Of a DNA stretch of 64,000 nucleotides, positions 57,854 to 64,000 are shown piece after piece. The stretch's first letter is position 1. Every line of letters begins with the position of its first letter. This DNA is from Streptomyces sp. M41(2017). GTDB lineage: Bacteria > Actinomycetota > Actinomycetes > Streptomycetales > Streptomycetaceae. Under the pieces are notes generated by a model. That model made no database searches. It had not been told where the DNA came from and saw only the letters and a program-made list of their open reading frames with translations. The stretch covers positions 248,001 to 312,000 of the forward strand of contig NZ_MWFK01000001.1 of the NCBI RefSeq assembly GCF_002078175.1. Direction: 5' to 3'. Made by a program: the position numbers and the translations under genes.

Positions 57854-59122
57854 ATGGCTGGCCACATCCAAGACCGCTGGTACAAGACCGAGACCAACGC
57901 CGACGGCAAGACCGTCCGAGTCCATACCGACCGCTACGGCTCTGGCCTGCGCTACCGCGCGAGGTACATCGGCCCCGACAGTACCGAGAAGTCCAAAAGC
58001 TACCCCGATGGACAGAAGCGCCTCGCCGAGAAATGGCTCTCGAAGGTAGAGGCCGACATGGACAGCGGCAACTACATCGACCCGGCCGCCGGCCGAACGA
58101 CGTTCCGGCAGTACGCCGAGAAGTGGCTGAAGACTCAGACCACCGACTTGACGACCCGAGAAACGGTCACCTCCACGATCCGCGGCCACGCGCTCCCCTA
58201 CCTTGGCTCGCGGCCCCTCGGCTCCTTCAAGCCGGAACACATCCGCGACTGGCTGAGCGAATTGGAACAGGCTGTACCTGCAACGTCCTACCGGCGCGTG
58301 ATCTACAACAACGTGTCGACCATCCTTAATGCGGCCGTGGATGACGGCCACCTGACGAAGAACCCGTGCCACGCGCAATCCGTACGCCCTCCCGCGGCGG
58401 GAACTGGCCGCGTGGTGCCGTGGACCGCCCAACGCGTCTTCGGCGTCCGGGAGGCATTGCCAGAGCGCTTTCGCGCGGCGGTGGACCTCGGAGCGGGATG
58501 CGGTCTGCGACAGGGAGAGATCTTCGGGCTCCCTGTCGACGAAATCGACTTTGAGTCCGGCTGGCTGCACATCGTGAACCAGGTGAAGGTGACGACCGAG
58601 GGTCTCGTATTCGGCCCGCCGAAGCGGGACAAGCTTCGGGATGTTCCCCTGCCCGACCGCGTGGCGGATGCCCTCAAGCGCCACATAAAGGAGTTTCCAC
58701 CGGTCTCGATCACCTTGCCGTGGCTACGGAAGGACGGCCGCATGGTGACGCACAAATTGCTGTTCACCCGCCTCGACGGCGCGGGAGCGGTCCGCCGGAC
58801 CGACTTCAACACCCACGCCTGGAAGCCCGCTCTCGTCGCGGCAGGAGTGATCCCCGAACCGAAGCCGGGCGAGCGTCACCAGGCTGCACGCGAGCACGGC
58901 ATGCACGCACTGAGGCACTTCTACGCGTCGGTCCTGCTGAACGCCGGGGAGAACATCAAAGCGTTGAGCCACTACCTTGGGCACAACGATCCGGGGTTCA
59001 CGCTGCGGGTGTACACGCACCTCATGCCGAGTAGCGACGCACGGGCCCGGAACGCCGTGGACGGGCTGTATGCGGCCACCGATCCGGAGCCGGACGGCCC
59101 ACAGACGGCCCACGGGCACTGA
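57854..59122 (+). CDS. int: Tyrosine-type site-specific integrase
   Basis: 422 residues. The N-terminal arm-type/SAM-like domain (TFRQYAEKWLKTQTTDL near 88) is followed by the catalytic domain: Arg in GCGLRQGE (~215), HALRHFYAS (His-x-x-Arg, ~353), LGHNDPG, and the nucleophile Tyr387 in RVYTHL. It acts on the 73-bp glnA2 tail located 90 bp after its stop. Start ATG 57854. It is convergent with glnA2. Confidence 0.95.
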   Translation: MAGHIQDRWYKTETNADGKTVRVHTDRYGSGLRYRARYIGPDSTEKSKSYPDGQKRLAEKWLSKVEADMDSGNYIDPAAGRTTFRQYAEKWLKTQTTDLTTRETVTSTIRGHALPYLGSRPLGSFKPEHIRDWLSELEQAVPATSYRRVIYNNVSTILNAAVDDGHLTKNPCHAQSVRPPAAGTGRVVPWTAQRVFGVREALPERFRAAVDLGAGCGLRQGEIFGLPVDEIDFESGWLHIVNQVKVTTEGLVFGPPKRDKLRDVPLPDRVADALKRHIKEFPPVSITLPWLRKDGRMVTHKLLFTRLDGAGAVRRTDFNTHAWKPALVAAGVIPEPKPGERHQAAREHGMHALRHFYASVLLNAGENIKALSHYLGHNDPGFTLRVYTHLMPSSDARARNAVDGLYAATDPEPDGPQTAHGH

Positions 59123-59129
59123 CAGGACA

Positions 59130-59160
59130 TGGGGCCGACGGTCGCGAACCGTCGGCCCCA
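59130..59160. terminator. Terminator between int and glnA2
   Basis: 13-bp stem (59130-59142 and 59148-59160), loop CGCGA, 8 bases after the int stop. In the integrated state it also lies 38 bp downstream of the glnA2 stop, replacing the host terminator at 37446-37480. Confidence 0.82.
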
Positions 59161-59197
59161 CATGTCTGATCAGCAGGAAACCCGCTCTGACCTGCCC

Positions 59198-60559
59198 CTA
59201 CAGCACCGGCAGGTTCTTCCGCAGCTCGAACGCCGTGACCTCGCTGCGGTACTCCTCCCACTCCGACTTCTTGTTGCGCAGGAAGAAGTCGAAGACGTGT
59301 TCGCCGAGGGTTTCTGCGACGAGTTCGCTGCGCTGCATGAGGGCCAGGGCCTCGCCGAGGTTCTGCGGGAGGGGCTCGATGCCCATCGCGCGGCGCTCGG
59401 CGTCGGAGAGGGCCCAGACGTCGTCGTCGGCGCCCGGCGGGAGCTCGTAGCCCTCCTCGATGCCCTTCAGGCCCGCGGCCAGCAGCAGCGCGTACGCCAG
59501 GTACGGGTTCGCGCCCGAGTCGATGGAGCGGACCTCGACCCGCGCCGAGCCGGTCTTGCCGGGCTTGTACATCGGGACGCGGACGAGGGCCGAGCGGTTG
59601 TTGTGGCCCCAGCAGATGTACGAGGGAGCCTCGCCGCCGGCGCCCGCCGTGCGCTCCGAGCCGCCCCAGATGCGCTTGTAGGAGTTGACCCACTGGTTGG
59701 TGACGGCGGAGATCTCCGCGGCGTGCTTGAGGAGGCCGGCGATGAAGGAGCGGCCCACCTTCGAGAGCTGGTACTCGGAGCCGGACTCGTAGAAGGCGTT
59801 CCGGTCGCCCTCGAAGAGGGAGAGGTGGGTGTGCATACCGCTGCCCGGGTACTCCGAGAACGGCTTCGGCATGAAGGTGGCCTGCACGCCCTGCTCCAGC
59901 GCGACCTGCTTCATGATCAGCCGGAAGGTCATGATGTTGTCGGCCGTGGAGAGCGCGTCGGCGTACCGCAGGTCGATCTCCTGCTGGCCCGGGGCACCCT
60001 CGTGGTGGCTGAACTCGACCGAGATGCCCATCGACTCCAGCATCGTGATGGCCTGGCGACGGAAGTCCTGGCCCACGTTCTGCGGGGTGTGGTCGAAGTA
60101 GCCCGAGTTGTCCGCGGGGGTGGGCCGCGAGCCGTCGAGCGGGCGGTCCTTCAGCAGGAAGAACTCGATCTCGGGGTGGGTGTAGAAGGTGAAGCCCAGG
60201 TCGGACGTCTTGGCGAGGGCCCGCTTGAGGACGTAGCGCGGGTCAGCGAAGGACGGGGAGCCGTCGGGCATGAGGATGTCGCAGAACATCCGGGCCGTGC
60301 CGGGCGCCTCGGCACGCCAGGGCAGCACCTGGAAGGTGCCGGGGTCCGGCTTGGCGATCATGTCGGACTCGTAGACGCGGGCGAAGCCCTCGATGGCGGA
60401 GCCGTCGAAGCCGATGCCCTCGTCGAAGGCCTGTTCCAGCTCGGCCGGGGCCACGGCCACCGACTTGAGGAAGCCGAGCACGTCCGTGAACCACAGACGT
60501 ACGAACCGGATGTCACGCTCCTCCAGCGTCCGGAGCACGAACTCCTGCTGCTTGTCCAT
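59198..60559 (-). CDS. glnA2: Glutamine synthetase-like enzyme GlnA2 (gamma-glutamylpolyamine synthetase)
   Basis: 453 residues, type-I GS fold: FVLRTLEERDIRFVRLWFTD at the start, IGFDGSAIEGFARV near 55, MPKPFSEYPGSGMHTHLSLF near 225, and RVEVRSIDSGANPYLAYALL near 330. The NLYDLP-type tyrosine used for GlnE adenylylation is not seen. The S. coelicolor homologue GlnA2, as I recall it, glutamylates polyamines and is not a true glutamine synthetase. ATG 60559 is the family start. The last residues and stop come from the inserted element. The region 60560-60892 upstream is a divergent promoter region with no gene visible. Confidence 0.93.
   Translation of the reverse strand: MDKQQEFVLRTLEERDIRFVRLWFTDVLGFLKSVAVAPAELEQAFDEGIGFDGSAIEGFARVYESDMIAKPDPGTFQVLPWRAEAPGTARMFCDILMPDGSPSFADPRYVLKRALAKTSDLGFTFYTHPEIEFFLLKDRPLDGSRPTPADNSGYFDHTPQNVGQDFRRQAITMLESMGISVEFSHHEGAPGQQEIDLRYADALSTADNIMTFRLIMKQVALEQGVQATFMPKPFSEYPGSGMHTHLSLFEGDRNAFYESGSEYQLSKVGRSFIAGLLKHAAEISAVTNQWVNSYKRIWGGSERTAGAGGEAPSYICWGHNNRSALVRVPMYKPGKTGSARVEVRSIDSGANPYLAYALLLAAGLKGIEEGYELPPGADDDVWALSDAERRAMGIEPLPQNLGEALALMQRSELVAETLGEHVFDFFLRNKKSEWEEYRSEVTAFELRKNLPVL
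59213..59285. repeat. attR: right copy of the 73-bp direct repeat, inside glnA2
   Basis: Identical to 37539-37611. It covers codons for most of the last 28 residues of GlnA2. The bases 59198-59212, between it and the stop codon, must derive from the element. Confidence 0.92.
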
Positions 60560-60892
60560 CTTCCGCTTCCACCCATCCTTGCTGGTCAGGCCGCCTGCTC
60601 CCACGCCTCGGAGACGATCGGGGCTCCTGAGCATCCCACCACAACACCATTTCATGCGCGTTGCGGACCTTGATCGGCCGGGCGACCTCGGTCTGAACGC
60701 CTCGCGTACGGGAGGTGTCCTGCTCCGGTGCCCATACTGCCTGCTCACGGCCCCGCCTGTAAGGGCCGACCCTCAACCGCTCCGGGACCGGCCCCGTCCG
60801 GCTTCGGCCAATCCCGCGCCCGCCCTGCCGACAACGCTCCCCGCACGATTACGATCAGCGCACCGACCGTCCCATCCCCATAAGGACTCACC

Positions 60893-61561
60893 ATGGGTTC
60901 CGCCAAGAACACCGCCACCGCGACGCGCAAGGCCCGTATAGAGGAACTGCGCCGTGCCGAGCGTGCGCGCGCCCGGCGCAACCGGATCCTGGTGATCGCC
61001 GCGAGCGTGGTCGTCGTCGCCGGTCTGGCCGTCGGCGGTGTCGTGCTCGTCCAGTCGCAGTCCGACGACGAGAAGAGCACCGCGAGCGACGCGAAGCAGG
61101 CCTCCGGGCACTTCGTCACGGGCGCGGACGGCGTGCGGACCTGGAAGGGCACCCTCGCGCGCAACCACGTCACGAAGACCGTGTCCTACCCGATGGAACC
61201 CCCGGTCGGCGGTGACCACAACCAGGTCTGGATGAACTGCAACGGCGACGTCTACACCAAGGCGATCAACAACATGAACGCCGTGCACTCGCTGGAGCAC
61301 GGCGCCGTGTGGGTGACGTACAACGCCAAGGCGTCCGCGGGCGACGTCAAGGCGCTGGCCGCGAAGGTCAAGAAGACCCCGTACACGCTGATGAGCCCGG
61401 TCGACGACCAGAAGGACCCGATCATGCTGAGCGCCTGGGGCAAGCAGCGCACGGTGACGAGCGCGACCGACAAGAACGTCGACGCGTTCTTCTCGGAGTT
61501 CGTGCAGGGCAAGCAGACGCCCGAGCCGGGTGCCGCCTGCACCAACGGTCTCTCGCAGTGA
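60893..61561 (+). CDS. Membrane-anchored DUF3105 protein
   Basis: 222 residues. A basic N-terminal helix (RIEELRRAERARARRNR) precedes one membrane segment (~32-52), and an outside DUF3105 domain follows: YPMEPPVGGDHNQVWMNCNGDVY near 105, NAVHSLEHGAVWVTY near 130. His and Cys residues suggest metal binding. AAGGA precedes ATG 60893. The stop overlaps the next gene's start (GTGA). Confidence 0.9.
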   Translation: MGSAKNTATATRKARIEELRRAERARARRNRILVIAASVVVVAGLAVGGVVLVQSQSDDEKSTASDAKQASGHFVTGADGVRTWKGTLARNHVTKTVSYPMEPPVGGDHNQVWMNCNGDVYTKAINNMNAVHSLEHGAVWVTYNAKASAGDVKALAAKVKKTPYTLMSPVDDQKDPIMLSAWGKQRTVTSATDKNVDAFFSEFVQGKQTPEPGAACTNGLSQ

Positions 61562-62181
61562 GGCACGTCGGGTGGGTCGCGGGCGGCGCGGCGGCCGTGC
61601 TGGTCGCGGCCGGGGCGATCACGTACGCGGTGGCCGACGGCGACGACTCCGGGACGCGGGCGCCCGCCGCCGACTCGGCCGACGCGGGGTTCGCCCGGGA
61701 CATGGCGGTCCACCATCAGCAGGCCGTGGAGATGTCGTACATCGTCCGGGACCGCACCAAAAACACGGAGGTGCGGCGGCTCGCGTACGACATCGCGCAG
61801 ACGCAGGCCAACCAGCGGGGCATGCTGCTCGGCTGGCTCGACCTGTGGGAGCTGCCGAAGGTGTCGGCCGACCCGCCGATGACCTGGATGGGCATGGGCG
61901 ACATGGCCTCCGGCAAGGACGGTTCGCTGATGCCGGGCATGGCCACCAACACCGAGATGAAGCGGCTCGGCACGCTCGAAGGGAAGCAGGCCGAGGTCTT
62001 CTACCTCCAGTTGATGACCGACCATCACAAGGGCGGCATCCACATGGCGGAGGGCTGCGTCGAGAAGTGCACGGTCGGCGTGGAGAAGCGGCTCGCGCAG
62101 GGCATGGTCGCCTCGCAGCAGTCGGAGCTCGACCTGATGGCCGACCTCCTCGACCAGCGGGGCGCGAAGCCGCGCGACTAG
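61558..62181 (+). CDS. DUF305 family secreted or membrane-anchored protein
   Basis: 207 residues. One N-terminal membrane segment (HVGWVAGGAAAVLVAAGAI) is followed by two DUF305 (ferritin-like) halves with FARDMAVHHQQAVEMS near 50 and MTDHHKGGIHMAEGC near 160. Many Met residues around GMGDMASG and LMPGM favour copper handling. GTG 61558 is coupled to the DUF3105 gene; the two are commonly neighbours in Streptomyces. Confidence 0.9.
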   Translation: MRHVGWVAGGAAAVLVAAGAITYAVADGDDSGTRAPAADSADAGFARDMAVHHQQAVEMSYIVRDRTKNTEVRRLAYDIAQTQANQRGMLLGWLDLWELPKVSADPPMTWMGMGDMASGKDGSLMPGMATNTEMKRLGTLEGKQAEVFYLQLMTDHHKGGIHMAEGCVEKCTVGVEKRLAQGMVASQQSELDLMADLLDQRGAKPRD

Positions 62182-62577
62182 GAGGACGGACGCCCCGTCA
62201 CCGGCCGTCGGGTTCCGGCCGGTTCCACCACGCCCTGTTCCAGGGTTCCGTCGCGCGCCCGCCCTGTTCCGCCCACCCTGTCGCGCACCCTGTTCCACCG
62301 TCACCGTGACGTGCCTGGCTCCGACCCTGCCCGTGATCCCGACAGACCGAGGGAAAACCCTCGATCTTGGGCACGAAGATCCATCAAATCGTCCCAAACA
62401 ACCGTGAATCACGGCCACTTGGGGTTTCCTTGGCTCTTTCATTCCCCTGGCATGAACGGTTCATCGCAAGAGTGGCCCCCATCTGTGATCCATTCCTCCC
62501 GCCCTGGTAGGGCGTGGGGTCCCACGTGGTTCACCGACCAACCACTACATGCGACGAACCGCATCGCAGGGGGTTCT
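62182..62577 (+). promoter_or_regulatory. Intergenic region upstream of the S53 peptidase
   Basis: 396 bp with no credible gene. CCCTGTTCC or a close variant recurs four times between 62230 and 62300. The right half (62390-62577) is less GC-rich and should contain the peptidase promoter. The ribosome site AGGGGG lies 5-10 bases before the ATG. No clear operator recognised. Confidence 0.4.
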
Positions 62578-64000
62578 ATGAGATCCAATCGCGCCACCAG
62601 GCGTGCCGGGGTGAGCATGGCGGCGACACTGCCGCTGCTCGCCGGTGCGCTGGCGTTCGGCATACCCGCGGCCCACGCCGCGGACGGTCCGAGCCGGGAC
62701 ACCCTCTCGGGCACCAAGCCCGCGTGGGCCACCGCCACGGCCGACAAGGGCGCTGCTTCGGACAGCTCCCAGGTCTCGGCCCGGGTCTACCTCGCCGGCC
62801 GGGACGCCAAGGGTCTGGCCGCGTACGCCAGGTCCGTGTCCGACCCGAACTCGGCCTCGTACGGCAAGTACCTGAGCGCCAAGAAGACGCAGGCACGTTT
62901 CGGAGCCACCAAGGCGCAGGTCGCCGCGGTGACCTCGTGGCTGCGGTCCGCGGGCCTGAAGGTCACCGGAACCACGCAGCACTACGTCTCCGTCACCGGT
63001 GACGTGGCCGCCGCCGAGAAGGCGTTCGGCACGCAGCTGCACAACTTCACCAAGGGCAAGAAGACCTACCGCGCGCCGTCGAAGACGGCCTCCGCGCCGG
63101 CCGCCCTGAACGGCGCCGTCCTGACCGTCACCGGCCTGGACAACGCCCCGCACAAGGCGCAGCACGCGGACCAGCTGCCGCCGCCGGACGCGGTGTTCAA
63201 GAACGCCGGGCCGTTCTCCTCGTACTACGGATCGAACACCGCGAGTGCCCTGCCCTCCGCCTACGGGAAGAAGATCCCGTACGCCGTGCAGGGGTACACG
63301 GGCAAGCAGCTGCGTGCCGCGTACGGAGCGGGCAGCCGCACCGGCAAGAACGTCCGCGTCGCCATCACGGACGCGTACGCCTCGCCGACCATCGCCTACG
63401 ACGCGGCCACCTACGCCGCGAAGCACGGTGACGCGAAGTACTCCACCAGCCAGCTCCGTCAGGTGCTGCCGGCGGGGTACACGAAGACCGAGGAGTGCGG
63501 GGCGGCGGGCTGGTACGGCGAGGAGACCCTCGACGTCGAGGCCGTGCACGCCGTCGCGCCGGGCGCGAGCATCACGTACGTGGGTGCCGCGTCCTGCTAC
63601 GACGACGACCTGCTCGACTCGCTCAGCAAGATCGTCGACGGGCACCTGGCCGACATCGTCTCCAACTCGTGGGGCGACATCGAGGCCAACCAGACCCCGG
63701 ACCTCGCGGCGGCCTACGACCAGGTCTTCCAGTTCGGCGCGGTCGAGGGCATCGGCTTCTACTTCTCCTCCGGTGACAACGGCGACGAGGTCGCCAACAC
63801 CGGCACGAAGCAGGTCGACACCCCGGCCAACTCGGCGTGGGTGACGGCGGTCGGCGGTACCTCGCTGGCGGTCGGCAAGGGCGACAAGTACCTGTGGGAG
63901 ACCGGCTGGGGCACCGAGAAGGCCTCGCTGTCCGAGGACGGCAAGAGCTGGACCGGGTTCCCGGGCGCGTTCACCTCGGGTGCGGGCGGCGGCACGAGCA
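62578..64000 (+). CDS. Secreted S53 (sedolisin/kumamolisin) peptidase, truncated by window end
   Basis: 474 residues are visible. The signal peptide is at 1-35 (Arg-rich, cleavage after AHAA). The pro-kumamolisin activation domain covers ~45-190 (SNSASYGKYLSAKKTQARFG-type sequence, YVSVTGDVAAAEKAFG). The catalytic domain has WYGEETLDVEAVHAVAPGA, giving the Glu...Asp pair of sedolisins (about residues 319 and 323), and IVSNSWGD with the oxyanion Asp region. The GTS catalytic serine would lie beyond base 64000. Confidence 0.92.
   Translation, partial: MRSNRATRRAGVSMAATLPLLAGALAFGIPAAHAADGPSRDTLSGTKPAWATATADKGAASDSSQVSARVYLAGRDAKGLAAYARSVSDPNSASYGKYLSAKKTQARFGATKAQVAAVTSWLRSAGLKVTGTTQHYVSVTGDVAAAEKAFGTQLHNFTKGKKTYRAPSKTASAPAALNGAVLTVTGLDNAPHKAQHADQLPPPDAVFKNAGPFSSYYGSNTASALPSAYGKKIPYAVQGYTGKQLRAAYGAGSRTGKNVRVAITDAYASPTIAYDAATYAAKHGDAKYSTSQLRQVLPAGYTKTEECGAAGWYGEETLDVEAVHAVAPGASITYVGAASCYDDDLLDSLSKIVDGHLADIVSNSWGDIEANQTPDLAAAYDQVFQFGAVEGIGFYFSSGDNGDEVANTGTKQVDTPANSAWVTAVGGTSLAVGKGDKYLWETGWGTEKASLSEDGKSWTGFPGAFTSGAGGGTS

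Larger units (their letters stand above)
37539..59285. mobile_element. Actinomycete integrative and conjugative element (AICE) inserted in the 3' end of glnA2
   Basis: The borders are a perfect 73-bp direct repeat (37539-37611 and 59213-59285), giving a 21,674-bp unit. The right end has the order prim-pol, P4-type helicase, excisionase, tyrosine integrase, att, which is classic for AICEs. An FtsK/TraB-like DNA translocase, spread-like membrane proteins, an RRQRL-type zinc protein and a GntR regulator complete the backbone. AICEs replicate autonomously and move as double-stranded DNA through TraB. The left ~6 kb is markedly AT-richer cargo with defence-like genes. Known AICEs usually use tRNA genes; this one uses a protein gene and rebuilds its end. 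Confidence 0.93.

Overview
The window is chromosomal DNA of a Streptomyces or very close relative. The evidence is very high G+C with third-position G/C in almost every codon, many GTG and TTG starts, and gene content and order that I recall from the glnII - maltose/amylase - glnE - glnA2 region of S. coelicolor. That synteny is from memory, not from an alignment. No tRNA, rRNA or CRISPR array was found.

Left chromosomal arm (1-37,480). glnII with a GlnR-like box comes first. It is followed by regulators (winged helix, a two-component pair, TetR), an epimerase, a secreted DUF1996 protein, a lipoprotein, and a hydrolase plus ferredoxin-type reductase pair. Next is an alpha-glucan utilisation block, mostly on the minus strand: a fused amylase/pullulanase, a secreted alpha-amylase, alpha-glucosidase, malG, malF and malE, with malR divergent. 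Repeated CTTGC/GCAAG operators lie in front of several of these genes. PAP2, glnE, a VOC protein, a secreted phosphoesterase behind a PHO-box-like repeat, an MFS transporter with a poly-GA low-complexity insert, and a TolB-like protein follow.

Integrated element (37,539-59,285). This is a 21.7-kb actinomycete integrative and conjugative element (AICE) bounded by a perfect 73-bp direct repeat. The repeat is the 3' end of glnA2, not a tRNA gene. The right copy completes the intact glnA2; the left copy is the displaced original tail and differs at two synonymous Leu codons. From left to right the element carries: an AT-rich, defence-like cargo (KAP NTPase, HEPN-type protein, a nuclease-like protein, Mrr-type restriction enzyme); an XRE-TPR regulator with a flavoprotein; a GntR (KorSA-like) regulator with palindromic operators; spread and transfer genes with an FtsK-like TraB and a repeat-rich candidate clt; small membrane and zinc proteins; a MazG-like protein; a cytosine methyltransferase; prim-pol and P4-type helicase replication genes; an excisionase; and a tyrosine integrase.

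The least explained signals are in the element. They are the protein-gene attachment site, a leader hairpin present three times with an almost unchanged loop and covarying stem, the 90-bp repeats that flank the methyltransferase gene, a reading-frame anomaly inside that gene, and the convergent KAP/HEPN and nuclease/Mrr gene pairs.

Right chromosomal arm (59,198-64,000). glnA2 is restored by the element, followed by DUF3105 and DUF305 membrane proteins and the start of a secreted S53 (sedolisin) peptidase cut by the window edge.
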